From Chrysomallon squamiferum (lineage: Eukaryota > Mollusca > Gastropoda > Neomphalida > Peltospiridae), in assembly GCA_012295275.1 (NCBI GenBank), contig CM022665.1:18512650-18576649 (forward strand): a stretch of 64,000 bases of DNA, given 5' to 3'. The translations under genes were made by a program, and so were the position numbers. Below the pieces are notes generated by a model that did not search any database, was not told the DNA's origin, and was given only the letters and a program-made list of their open reading frames with translations. This document shows, piece by piece, positions 14,195 through 26,860 of this stretch. How positions within the stretch are numbered: the stretch's first letter is position 1; each line of letters begins with the position of its first letter.

Positions 14195-15145
14195 CAGATG
14201 CAGTGTGAAGAAAGAGTGCCCAGTGTTCAAAATAATTCTTCTAAATTTAGAAGAGATGAGATGTGAAAAAGATTCTTGTTTACACTTTAAAATTGTTTTT
14301 TTTAAAACAAAACAAACAAAAAAATAGCTTGAACACATATATTTCTGTGAAACTTGAACCCATTTATCTGTAATTAAACTTTGAATATTTAAGAGAGTGG
14401 AGAAAATACTGACCATTTAAAAAAAGGACTTCTCTAAATCAAAAAGTGTAAGATGTGAAAAAGATTCTTATTTACAGTTAAAAGAACAACAAACCAAAAA
14501 AAAAAAGAAGAAAGAAAAAAATCATAAATCTTGGACACATGATCTGTGAAACATAGACCAACAGATCTGAAATCAAATTTTAAATATTTATTATCAAGAG
14601 AGTTAAGCAATACTATCTAGTGTAAAAATAACTCTTCTAAATCAAGAAGTATGTTATGTGAAACAGATTGTTGTTTACTCTGAAAAATATTTTTAAAAAT
14701 TAAAAAAAAAGAGATAAATAAACAAATAAAAATAAAAAATAAATCTGTTAACTTGGGCATATATTTGTGTGAAACCTAGACACTTTGATCTGAAATCAAA
14801 TTTCTTATATTTATTATCAAGAGAGTGAAGAAATACTGGCCACTTAAATCAATAAGTATGAGATGTGAAATAGATTCTTGTTTACCCTAAAAAAGTTATA
14901 CATCTTGAACACATATATTTCTGTGGAATATAAACCCATTTATCATAAATCAAATTTTGAATATTTATTAACAAGCACTGATGTATTTTATGCTGTTCTA
15001 TACATTCAAAAAAAACAAAAAAAACAAAAAAAACAACAACAAACAAATGCTACATCTTGGACACCTATATTTCTGTAAAATATAGTTCACTTTATCTGAA
15101 ACCAAATTCCGAATATTTATTATCAAACTGAAGTATTTTATGCTG
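14195..15145 (+). repeat. ~190-215 bp tandem array, four copies plus a partial
   Basis: The anchor 'agatgtgaaaaagattcttg' recurs at about 14260, 14452, 14655 and 14872. It is followed by an A-rich spacer, 'cttggacacatatatttctg', 'tgaaac-tagacc', 'tttatctgaaatcaaatttt' and 'gaatatttattatcaagaga'. A fifth partial copy ends near 15145. Confidence 0.9.
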
Positions 15146-16180
15146 TTCTTGAATCTTGAAGTTTAAGTAAATAAAAATAATTGCATTTTATTATCCACTT
15201 AAGACTTCTGACAAATTATTATTGTCCATTTGTAGCAAATAATTTTTCTTCTTTTTATCATTTATCTTCATCTTCTTGTACTCCTTTTTATCTTTTTTCT
15301 TCTTGTTGTTAATGTTTGTGTTATTTCTTGTAACGAATGATTAAAAAATGAAGATAGTAATAAAATTTTATTAATTTTGGTTATCTGTTAGTGTTCTTAT
15401 GTCTGTCTGTCTGTCAGTGATCAAATAAATAAAAGTATTAAAGATGAAAAGGGATAAATTATACTGGTCTTTATTTAGATGTTATTTTTTTTTTAAAGAA
15501 GGATTTAAGTAATGTTTGATATATTTACTTTTTAATTATGATTTTTACAAAAGAGTCTTTTTCTTCCTTTGATCATAGTTAATACATGAAGACATATAAA
15601 ATGGAATAAAACAGGATTTTAAAAATATTATTTATTTTTTAATCAAATATCAAACACACACATGCACACACATTCACATATTTACAAATATTTTTATGTG
15701 TTGGTGTGTCTGTGTATATGTGTCTTCCAAAACCCCCCAAAATCCTTCCTCACCAAACAAATTCTAAAGAAACAACAACAAATCTAACAGTATATCACAA
15801 ACAACAAAAATGTATATATGATAAAGTTACACTGATGACAAAAAACTAAATGAATGCTAAATAATAATAACAATAAGAAAAGAAAAGAAAAAATGAAGCA
15901 ACAAACCACTAAAAAAACATTGACATTTAATTTTCTGAACAATTAATATTTAATTTTTCCTTCTGATATTAATTTTAACTAGACATTTTAAAAATGATAT
16001 ATAAATGCTAATATCTATTATTTATATATTCACTCTGGTTGTTATTTTTGCAGAAAATTTGATATATTGCCAGATACGGTCTGTAATTATCATATTGAAT
16101 ATCTCAAATGAAACTTGACACATTATGATGTGCAGATAGAGTAACTCAGTGTGTGTGTGTGTGTGTGTGTGTGACAACAG

Positions 16181-16700
16181 CTTACAGTGATTTTTTCATT
16201 TTTTTTCATTTTTGATTTAAAAAAACATATATATAAAAAAAAATTTTATTGTTATTGTTATTGTTGTTGTTGTTGTTATTATTATTATTATTGCTATAAC
16301 TGTATTGTAATTACTTTTATTATTATAGTCATTATTATTATTATTATTTTATTTAATCTTGAAACATAATTTTAAAAAAAAAGCAATTCCTAATTTAATT
16401 TTTTCAGCTTACAGTGTTTGTTTTGATTTGAAAAAAAAAGCAACAAAACATTTATTTAATACTTAAATTGTTATTACTGTTGCTGTTATTGTTGTTGTTT
16501 TTATTACTTTTATTATTTTTATTATTATTATTACTACTATATTGTAACTACTTTTATTATTATTGTCATTATCATCATCATCATTATTATTATTATTATT
16601 ATTTAATTCAATCTTAAAACATAATTTTAAAGAAAGCAGTTCCTAATTTAATTTTTACACCTTACAGTGTTTCAATTTTGTTATGTTTTTTTTTTTTTTT
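16181..16700 (+). repeat. ~230-250 bp repeat, three copies; related copy at 18235-18410
   Basis: The anchor 'cagcttacagtgtttt' recurs at 16181, 16408 and 16661, with 'caaaacatttatttaatact', a TTG/TTA triplet region, 'ttaatcttgaaacataattt' and 'taaagaaagcaattcctaat'. A fourth diverged copy sits about 1.5 kb away at 18235-18410, so this family is not purely tandem. Confidence 0.8.
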
Positions 16701-17394
16701 TTTTTTTAAAAACAATATTCACTTAAAAATCCTTTTAAAAATTTAAAAATTTTCACAAATGTCTTCTTTTTTTATATAATATAAAATAAATAAATGAATG
16801 ATTTTGAATACTAACCTTGAAATATGAATAATTTATTTTTGAAAACAACAAACACTTATTTAATGTGATAGCTTCTTGGTTTGTTTTCAGTTTTTATAAC
16901 AAAAAGTATTTTAATATTTTTTCTTTAAAATGAGCAAAAAATTGGTAGTTAGTGGTAAATAAATGAAATAAAAAAAATAAATGAAATAAAATGTAATAAA
17001 ACAAAACAAAATAAAATGAATTTAAAATAAAATGAAATTTAATAAAATAAAATAAAATAAATTTATCACAGGTATTATGTTACATTCATTGAAAAAGCAT
17101 AGTAGATATAAATCCAACTGTCAGAAATAATGAGTTATTATTTTTTATATTTTACTCTAGAAATGAATAAATAATACATATCTACTCCATTAATGATTTT
17201 ATTTTATCCTATGTCATCTTTGGTGGTTTGCTATTTGCTAAAAGTTGACAGAAATGAAGAGAAAAAGAATCACATTATCTCAAACCATCTTCAGGTTGTA
17301 TAGTTAACTCAAGCTAACAAATATCTGCATAATCATAACTTATAGAAGTTTAGTGTTGTTTAGAAAATTGTGGATATGTGCTTTGTTGAATGAT

Positions 17395-17900
17395 CCTTGT
17401 TATCAAACATTTATTTATAAACTGTATGTTTGGTAGTGTTGTTTAGAAATATGTAAATGTGTTTTAATATATAGCTTCACCATCAAACATTTGTTTGCAA
17501 ACAGTAAGTTTGGTAGTGTTCAGAAATATGTAAATGTATTTTAATGTACAGACTTTACTATCAAACATTTGTTTGCTAACTATATGTGTTGTTTAGAAAT
17601 ATGGAAATGTATTTTAATATATAATTTTGGCTATCAGATATTTGTTTGCAAACATGGAGATATGTTTAAGTACATGGTCTTTACAGTCAAACATTTGTTT
17701 GCTAATTGTATGTTTGGTAAATTTGTTTAGAAATGTGGGATTATGTTTCAGTGTAGTCTTTACTATCAAATGGTATGTGTGGACTTGTTTGCAGACAAAA
17801 GTTTGATGGTGTAGTCAGGGCTTAAGGCGTTTTAGAAATATGGAAATATATTTTGTTTGCGAGCTGTATGTTTGGTCTTGTTTACAAACAGAAGTTTGAT
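17395..17900 (+). repeat. ~55-80 bp 'tatcaaacatttgtttgc' array
   Basis: Copies start near 17403, 17483, 17561, 17633, 17687 and 17765. The unit is 'tatcaaacatttgtttgcaa', 'actgtatgtttggtagtgtt', 'gtttagaaatatgtaaatgt', 'attttaatatatagtctt'. Confidence 0.9.
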
Positions 17901-17904
17901 GAAG

Positions 17905-18170
17905 TAGTCAGGGTTTAAGATTATTTTAGACAAAACTTAGCTTTTCTTGTAATTGACCCAAGAGCAGCTGTTTCAGATCAATACGAACATTTGATTCTCC
18001 GATATTGACATGCAAAACAGGAGCTGTCTTTTGTCTGAATATCAGCTGGTGAAACTCAAGTACAATGCTTGTGGGCGAGTGCTAGGATTAGCTAGTAAAG
18101 TGTATACATTGCCTTGTTGTGATACTGATGCTGATGCAGAAACAGGGAGTAAAACTAATTTCAGTTTTAG
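17905..18170. other. complex island
   Basis: Non-repetitive sequence between two arrays, with balanced composition around 17940-18150. Possible regulatory element; no ORF. Confidence 0.3.
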
Positions 18171-18494
18171 GTAAAAAAAAAAATTAATGTTAAGAACAGT
18201 CATGTTTTTGTTGGGCATTGCTGTGAAATTTTAGACAAGATTTGAAAAAAACTAAATAACAAACATTTATTTAGTACTTATTTGTTGTTGATGTTGTTAC
18301 TGTTATTATTATCTTTATCATTACTATTATTGTTATTATTAGCATTATTATTATTATTATTATTTGATCTCAAAACATATTTTTTAAAACAGTAATTCCT
18401 GATGTAATTTAAAAATGTCTTTATTTACCTGTAATAATTTTATTATTATTATTATTAATAATGAATTACACAGTAGATGCATATTTAGATTATC

Positions 18495-19015
18495 AAGAAT
18501 TTATGTAACTTTTATCTTTTCCTTATTAGTAGCTTTTGATTAAGAAAAAAAAAATATATAAAAATAAAAAATAAAATAAATAAATATAAAGAGTTAACAT
18601 TAATATGTATAATTTTTGTTTTCTTTACCATTATCTTTTTGGTAAAGAAAAGAAAAAAAACAACAATTAAATAAATGAATATAAAGATTTAACAGGATTT
18701 ATATAATTTTTATGTTTTCTTTATCAGCAGCTTTTTGATAAAGAAATAACAAAGAAATAAATGAAAATGAAGATATTTATTTATTGTTAACAAAAATTTA
18801 TGTAACTGTTATGTTTTTCTTATCAGTATCATTTAGATAAAGAAAAAACCCAAACAAACAAAAAAAACCCAATAAATAAATTAATATAGAGATTTTTATT
18901 TATTGTTAACAGGAATTTATGTCAATATTATGTTTCCCTTATCAGTAGCTTTTTGAGAATGAAAAAAAAACAATAAATAAATTAATATAAATATTTTTAT
19001 TTATTGTATAAACAT
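18495..19015 (+). repeat. ~95-118 bp array, five copies
   Basis: The unit is 'aacaggaatttatgtaattt', 'ttatgttttctttatcagta', 'gctttttgataaagaaa', an A-rich spacer and 'aataaatatttttatttatt'. Copies start near 18497, 18597, 18690, 18790 and 18907. Confidence 0.88.
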
Positions 19016-19019
19016 GTTA

Positions 19020-19625
19020 TTTTTAATGACTGGCTTCGCTTCCTTTAAGTTTATTGATTAAGAAGGAAGCATTCTACAATTCATTTTTCAATTTACAAGT
19101 ATGAGCTTTTAATTTGTTCTCCGGGTGTGCTGGCCTCACTTATCATATTAGAATGCTGATATGAGAGACAGCCTCCTTTAATGCTAAATGTTGCAATAAT
19201 CACATTTAAGCAAGCCATCGTTAGAATCCCTGGGGGTGGCTATTGATGATTTAATGCCATTCATCAAACTGGCAGTTTCCACGGTTTCCAGGCATCCAAG
19301 GTGTTACCAGGAGACACAAGATTTCTGCCTATATCTATTTTCTTCTGTGAGGCAAATTTTATCACAGATAAAGTAATCAAGAAGATGTAGATATGGGGTT
19401 TTTTAAAAACTGTAATTGGAGGTGCAATAATGTAAAAAAGACAGGTGATATTTCTTCTTTTTCTTTTACAGTTAAAAAGGTTACCATGGTAAAAACGAAT
19501 ACAGCAGATCTCTGTGCTATATTGAGCTGGGTTCTAGATGTCAGGTCAGAGATGGTGAAATAATCTGCAGCAGACAGTGAAAGCAGTTCTCTAGATCTCT
19601 AACAGTTTAGAAAAGAAGAACAACA
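19020..19625 (+). promoter_or_regulatory. largest complex, non-repetitive island upstream of sif; candidate conserved element
   Basis: About 600 bases of markedly higher complexity and GC than the neighbours, without tandem copies. It follows directly after a degenerate array. It includes TTGATTA-type homeodomain cores and short GC-rich words such as CTCCGGGTGTGC and CCTGGGGGTGGC. It also holds a small candidate exon (19472-19544). In DNA otherwise eroded into repeats, such islands are what selective constraint would leave; conservation itself cannot be tested here. Confidence 0.35.
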
Positions 19626-21590
19626 AGAAAGAAAAGAACATAAATAAAGATGAAAAGATGCTGTATTTCGTATAAGTGCATATTTTTCGTTTATCAATGG
19701 ATGTATTGTTTACCTGGAATAAAATTTCTTTGGATGTAATGGATAACATGTATCATTCACCTGTGGTAAGTACAATAAACCTTTGTTTGTCCTTTATTAA
19801 AACTGAATTAACTGTTCATTGGATATATATCATTTTATCTGTTTAGTCATATTTTTATTCAGTCTCATATGCATTTTATACTTCACTGTTAATGATCTCT
19901 GCCTATCTTCATATCTGTGTTTATTTATACATGCAATTAACAAGTGTATTAAAATGTATTAATATTTACCTCTAATTATTTTAATCATTTATGTGTTCAT
20001 TTATGTCTCTATGCAATGTATCATGTATATGTATATTGCATGTATACTAGTATGTATGTATGTATATATAAGAATGTATGTATGTATGTATATATAAGTA
20101 TGTATGCATGTATGTATGTATATGTGTATGTGTATGTTTTTATATCTATTTGTGAAAGTGTGAATATGTATGTGTGTGTGTGTATCTGTTTGTGTTGAAT
20201 TAAGTATGTATGCATGTATGTATATCTGAAAATATGTATCTATGTATGCACACACACACACACTGTGTGTATTCCTGCTTCCAAATATATATTGTTGTTT
20301 CATTTGTCTGTTTAGTGCTAGCCTGGTATCATTTAAAAGGGTTATTTTTAATTTTTTTTTTTTTTTTAATGGTGCAGTAAGCACTTTTCTTTGCCACAAG
20401 CCCAAAGAAACAGGTAAAATGTCTGGTTTTTGTATCATGTATACCAATTAATGGGTATATGAAGTTTTTGTTATAGAAATTCTGATAATCAAAATGATTG
20501 CAGATTATTGCTGGTGACTTTTTAAAATTGCTAATTTGTCAGTTATGGATAATGTCTGTTGTCTTCACCAATTAGAAGAAAGAAAATAAATAAATAAATA
20601 AATAAATAAATTGATAAAAATGATGGTAGTAATTTATTAAATGATAGATCTTCTGGTTTCCATGTTCAGAACACAGTTATTTTTATATCTTTTCAGTGAC
20701 AGATTATCTGTTTTCCATGTTCAGAACACAATATATGAAGCTAGACTTACAAGCATCTTTTTATAATAAAACCATGAGAGAAAAAACTTAATGACAAAGT
20801 CTAAAACAAGATCTGTTTGTCTGAAATAATGTTGTGTTTATCATCATCTGACAGACACATCTACATTGTCAACATTGTCGCGACATGCACTGTCATCTTT
20901 TAACATTGAAAGACATTTATCTCAATTTACGAAATGAAATGTTAAAAAGCTTTCTATTTCCTCACACAACACTGGTTAAATCAGTGGTCAGTGCAAGAAT
21001 TAGACATTTACTTTATAAAATTGACTTCTTTTTTCTATGCCAGGAAATTGAATTTCCACTTTCATCCTATTTTACTTAGATGTTATTGACTTTGTTGTAA
21101 TTCTTCAACTTAGAACTTTTCACTGTTGAGTTCTTTTGACTCGAAATATCAGTTTCCTTTAAGAAGTAAAAAAGTGAGAAATTATTTTTTTTGTTTTTCT
21201 TTTCAAAAATCAATATTTGGCTATTTTATTTCCAGATCAGAGAAAAATATCTTGGTATTCATGTAACCAGTAATGGCAGAAATCACATTTTCTCCTCCCC
21301 CACCCCATATGCAACTTTAATATAACAGACCCAAAGCAAATGTGCAAACATTTTTTTACACAAATGTCATTATTATGCAAACTAATAAATAATTAAAGGC
21401 CTTTTTCACTTCTTCTTCTTATTATTCTTTTATTTTTCTCTCATTAAACAAACTCAGTTATTCAGACTGAAAATATGTTGTAATATTTCAAATAATATAA
21501 ATACCTTTAAAAATATTGCTTCCATTACATTTTGTAGTAATAATTTTTGCATGAAATTTTGTAGTAATGTTTCACTTACCTGAAAAATAT
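19626..21590. other. non-coding DNA, no gene seen
   Basis: Ordinary AT-rich sequence around the GTAT cluster, with an (AAAT)n run at 20583-20611 and a short duplication of 'ggtttccatgttcagaacac' (about 20655 and 20712). Open frames of about 64 codons have no motif. Confidence 0.55.
20040..20265. repeat. (GTAT)/(TG)n microsatellite cluster
   Basis: GTAT, GTATAT and TG runs, then a short AC run. Open frames on both strands are Tyr/Val/Cys or Ile/His/Thr low complexity. Confidence 0.9.
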
Positions 21591-21704
21591 GTGAATTACT
21601 ATTTATTTATTATTATTATTGTATTTATTAATGTTATTATTATTATGATTGTCATCATTACTGTTGTTACTATTATTATATTATTATCAATAAATGAAGA
21701 AATA

Positions 21705-21877
21705 TATTTATATCTATCTATCTGTCTATCTCTCTCTGTCTTTTTGTTTGTCTCTCTGTCTGTCTATTTATCTCTATCTATCTGGGGCTGCTTACCTATT
21801 GTTCTGTTTCTCTCTGTTTCACTCTCTCTCGCTCTGTTTCTCTCTCTCTCTGTCTCTCTCCCTCCCTCCCCCCCCCC

Positions 21878-21922
<45 letters not shown>

Positions 21923-21960
21923 TTTCTCTCTCTCTCTTTTTTTCTCTCTCTCTCTCTGTA
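21705..21960 (+). repeat. pyrimidine-rich (TCTC/TCTG)n tract
   Basis: About 250 bases of TCTC, TCTG and CCCTC repeats, preceded by TTA triplets (21600-21690). Mirror-repeat polypyrimidine DNA of this kind can form triplex structures (general knowledge). Confidence 0.9.
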
Positions 21961-21964
21961 TAAA

Positions 21965-22535
21965 TTATGCTAAATAAAGTAACAAAAGTGTGCTTGCTGT
22001 TTAATTAAATCTAGTAATAATCAGATGAAATTAAAACTTATTGCCTGTACACATAAATACATCTGCAGGTGAATGAACATACACTTTAATTACACTTAAT
22101 TTGGTCTGCTAAATACTTACGAGATCAAAACAGTTTAGAAATAGAATGACCAATGGCCTGAGGAATTAAGCATTAATTTCCTTGAATCCTACAAACTCTA
22201 CATAAAAATTTGTGACACCAGCATGTGAAAATCAATACATCTACTCTAAATGGCTGGAACCAGTGTATTTTCACTGAGTTGGAATTTCTCAGTCCATTAT
22301 GTTTCGGTGGCAGTATGGACCCATTACTGCACAATGGCAGAGTCTGCTCTTGTAACTTCAGCTTTCATTCTCTGTGTTCATGTGTGTAAATTGTTTGAAT
22401 GTAGATGCAAGCAGGTCTGAAATTCTTCCAGTATTGGTTTAATTTCTAAAATTGATGGCTTTTGTAGAGTGATGCTGTCAACGCAATACAAGTCTTTGTG
22501 CTGTTTTCTTGAAAGCTGAATCAGGTAAATTTTTA
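21965..22535. other. complex island, candidate regulatory DNA
   Basis: Non-repetitive sequence of balanced composition, best at 22080-22500. No exon signals with protein-like coding. Confidence 0.35.
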
Positions 22536-22539
22536 AAAT

Positions 22540-22885
22540 GAACAAACCAACAGTAATAATAATACTTGGAAATATATTGTATGTATGATACTGTAAAACA
22601 AGTATTTTTTGTTTACATTATGTTAAAACAGTTAAATTTCTAAATAGTGAAACAACAGTAATACTTTGAAATATTTTGTATGTCTGATATTGTGTTACAA
22701 GTTAAACCAGGTAAATTTATTAAAAAAATCCCTATCAAAAAAACAATAATAATACTTTGAAATATATTGTTTGTATGATATTGTATTACATATCTTTTTT
22801 GTTTTTTTCAAAGCTAAACTAGGTAAATTTCTAAAACAACGACAACAACAATAATACTTTGAAATATCTTACACACACACACACC
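22540..22885 (+). repeat. ~90-100 bp array, four copies
   Basis: The unit is 'aataatactttgaaatatat', 'tgtatgtatgatattgta', 'ttacaagt', 'taaactaggtaaatttctaa'. Copies start near 22559, 22656, 22747 and 22849; an (AC)n run closes the array. Confidence 0.88.
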
Positions 22886-22889
22886 CACA

Positions 22890-24495
22890 CACACACATAA
22901 ATTATATTGGTTGTAAATAATTAATAATTGAAGACAAACTGAAGGATATTAATAATTTTATATTTAGGTATGATTTAATTTAGATATGTATACAGTGCCA
23001 CATTCACTATACAAAATATTACACATAGAAAGAAAAAAATTATTGTAATGCAGCATATGACAGCTGTCACACACACATATACAGATGCATTCAGTAAGTA
23101 AGTTAACTGTTTTATCACTAAACCTGTGGCTGCAAACTTGTGAACAGCCACACATTACATAGGGTAAATAAGAAAAGAGGGTTTATGAATACAAAGTATG
23201 AATATGTCATACTTGACAAATGTATTTTGAAACTAATTAAAGAGTTATATTGATAGTGTATATGATTTATGAAGTTAGTTAGGTGTACATTCTGAAATAT
23301 TTCATTCTTTTTCTGTTCAAAGACACACATATACAAATACATGCATATACATCCAAATACAAACACACAAACATACATACATACATACACAGGCAGTCAG
23401 ACCCACCCACTCAATACATACACTGACACAACACAACATACATATACACATGCACGCGCACACACACGCACACACACACACACACACCTACATATATACA
23501 ACCAAACACACAAATATTTACTAAATCAGACATTTTTATTAATGAAACAGATAATTTAAAAATAGTTATAAGACACACCAGTTTATTTGTATTGTATTTC
23601 TAATGGGCAGAATAATAGTATTCATTGACTCTGTTGATCTTGTCTCCATCTCTGTTGAATATTTAATCAAAATATTGTGAATTAGCTTAATCAGTGTAGG
23701 ATTTAATTTGGTTTTTATTTGTGTGAATTTCTTGTACAAATGCAGTAGACACGATACATTTTTATTAATTACAGAATTATTGAAACATCACTGGATTGGT
23801 TATGTTGAAAACCATTGAAATGGTAATATGTGTGTTGTGTTTGTGTGTGTATGTGTGTGTAAGAGATCTCTGAATTTTAATATGCATTATTCACATATAT
23901 ATATATATTTACTTATTTATTTATTTTTACATATGTATAGATTTCTATTTTCTGTCTTTTTATTTTTTTATTTCTGAAAAACAAAAAGTAAATAATAGGC
24001 ATGTTTTAAAAGACATGCCTCCAGCATGGTGACTGTTTTGTGTTTTGATTGAACTAACATCTAACAATAATTTTATCTTTAATCACTGCATTACAATGGC
24101 AGCCAGTGAGATGTGGATGGGCTCAGGAGTTTGATGTCCACCTTTCATCACTGGTTTTATCTTGGCAGCCTTACAGAAGAACAGTAGCATCATGAAACAG
24201 TGGCAATCTTACAAAAACAGAACAGTGGCAGTTTACTGAAACTCTTCTTGCTGTTACAAAACATTTAAAAAAAAAACCCCCAAAAAACAACATTCTTTAG
24301 TGTTTGTAATGTCAAGATCTTGCTAAGAAGTCATTCATTTGTAAAATGTCTGTCCTTATGTACAAGAAACAAAAACATATTCAAAGATTGTTTTCAGGTT
24401 ATTCATTGTTGTTATTATAAAAAGCACTTTTCTATTGTATCTCTTCATAAAAATATTTCACCAAAACACTGTTATATTTAGTTCCCATTTTGGGT
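22890..24495. other. AT-rich DNA with an AC cluster
   Basis: ACAT/AC repeats at 23320-23495, and otherwise unremarkable sequence. 24020-24260 is somewhat more complex and repeats 'acagtggcaatcttacaaaa' with a close variant. No gene seen. Confidence 0.55.
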
Positions 24496-24497
24496 TA

Positions 24498-25130
24498 GTT
24501 GGGATTAGCACTAATTATTATATTGGAATATATATTATCTGTTAAATGTGTCCAGTAATAGCATCATGCATGAGCCAGAAATTTGATCATGTAACATTTA
24601 TATTTTATTTAATTTTATATACAGTACAACTACACTATGGTAAAGTGATTAATAATTTGCCCACATGTTCAGAACAAAGCAGGGCAAAGCCATCCATATG
24701 TACTAATTTATAATAAAAATTTTCTTAAAGATTATTGGAATAAATATGTCCAACAGAATGCATCCTGTATGAAGTGGTAAAATATGTTTGCTGTAAAATG
24801 TATCCATCCATAGGCACAAATTAGAAACCTAATCCCAACCAGTATCAGTTGGTACATCAAAGTTTTTGGTATGTCAAGATCACATGTCAATTTAATTTTA
24901 TTTTAGTTTCTTTTTTATAAAGTACATCTATTTATGGTAAAGTGATTAATATTTTGATTATAACTTCAGAACTAAGTAGGGCAAGACCATCCATATGTAT
25001 TAATTATTCTTTTTTTTCCCCCTTTCCTTAAAAGATATTGGAATTAATATGACCTGCAATATGCATCATGCAAAAACACAAATTAGAAACAGAATCTCAG
25101 CCAGTATCAATTGGTACATCAAAATCTTTC
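24498..25130 (+). repeat. ~300-bp direct duplication
   Basis: Two copies offset by about 297 bases share 'tatggtaaagtgattaatat', 'ttcagaac-aagcagggcaa', 'ccatccatatgtactaatt' and 'atattggaataaatatg'. Both end near 'atgcatcatgcaaaaaca' and 'aattagaaac'. Confidence 0.85.
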
Positions 25131-25864
25131 ATAAGTAGTCTCTTCTTTGTAGGAAAGTGCACTGGTATGATCCCTTTCTATTAATGCAGGAATATAATGG
25201 ATTTCCTTTCAACACAGTGTCTTCTGTCAGAAATAACAAATGTAATTATAGAAAATTAATTATTATACTGCAGTGCTCCTGTTAACCAAATTTTGTTTTG
25301 TTGATGTTCATCAGTTGACAGTACAGAATTATTAGTTTGGAGAATTTTATTTCTTATTTTTCTCTATTTATCAATCTTCATCAGGTTGTCCTCTTCGTGG
25401 TGTTGCCAGGTCAAGAATTGACTTGTTTGTTGGAGTTTCTGGGTGGTGCTGTATAGATCATTTCTGTGTGTTAATGGTGTAGGTAAGAGTTGTTTTCAAT
25501 GTGATGTTAGGATGGGACTGTGTAGGAGGATGTTTTCTATGGTTTCAGTTGTAAAAATTTAGTTCAGATAAATGAGGGTAAATAGAGATAAATAAGATGT
25601 CAGAATAATAAGTCAGGATCACAGAGCATTTATTTTTTTTTTTTTAGTTTTTCTTATTAAAAAAGGGGAAATTTGTCTTTACCAATTCAAATTTCAAAAC
25701 TTGTGCAAGATAAAAGCTTTTCCTTGCAAGATACAAGCTTTTTACCTTTCTTAAATATTGTACTTTGCCAGAAATGAGCAATTAAAAAACAAATTGTTTG
25801 TAAATAACACTTTTCTTATCTTTCATTCTTATAACATGCAGAGCCAAAATGATTAGAGGTGATT

Positions 25865-26225
25865 TTGAAGCAAATGGTTTAGACAGCATAACCTTTTAAA
25901 TGATATAAGTGAAAAAAAAACCACATTTCTTATTCTCCTTATTTTTAGAGATATAGTACATGTTATTTAATTATGCAGTGTTTTGTTTTGAGTGTTTTTA
26001 GTTATGTTAATTTGTGGTTGAGGGGAAATTGGCAAAGGAGCAAGGTTAAAGCAAATGGTTTTGTTTTAATAGAGTAACCTTTTAAATGACACAAGAAAAA
26101 AATTGGATAATTAATTTCTTATTCTTCTTATTTTTTGAGATATAGTACATATTATTTAATTTATTTTGAGTATGTTTTTAGTTACATTAATTTGTGGCTG
26201 AGGGAAATTTGGCAAGGAAACACAC
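25865..26225 (+). repeat. ~180-bp direct duplication
   Basis: Two copies offset by 181 bases run from 'gcaaatggttt' through 'ataaccttttaaatga', 'ttcttattctccttattttt', 'gagatatagtacatgttatt' to 'gtggttgaggggaaattggc'. Confidence 0.88.
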
Positions 26226-26329
26226 TTGTAACTCGTTTATTTAAAAATGGTTAGCTTGATTTATTTATGGAAGTTAATTCAATTATTATTGGGATATTCT
26301 TTTGTTCAGTCTGTTCTGGTGCCAGTGAA

Positions 26330-26825
26330 ATGGGAAAACAGGTGATAAAATAAATCATAAATAGATAGCTTTCATGATTATTTCAAAAAATCACTGGAAT
26401 GGATCACTTTTACATATTACTTTAGGAGTTGTGTCTGATGTTTTTTTTTGTGTTTTTTTGGTGGGGTTGTTTTATTTTATTTATTTTATATTTTTTTTAT
26501 TTTTAGCTTCTAATCTTATGCCATCTCCTAACTTACAGAAGATCGATTTAACATATAAATTTGCTAAATGTTTAAATTTAATTAAAGGAATATGTCAAAC
26601 TGACTTTCCTAATGCTAACCAGTATGAAAAACATGCACTGCCATATGTCATGTGTAAAATAGGAAAACAGGTGATAAAATAAATCATAAATAGATAGTTT
26701 TCAAGATTATTTCACAAAATCACTGGAATGGATCTCTGTTACATATTATTTTAGGAGTTTGTGTCTTTTTTTTGTTTTTTTTTTTTGTCGAACTTCTTTC
26801 TTTCTTTCTTTCTTTTCTTTTTTCC

Positions 26826-26860
<35 letters not shown>

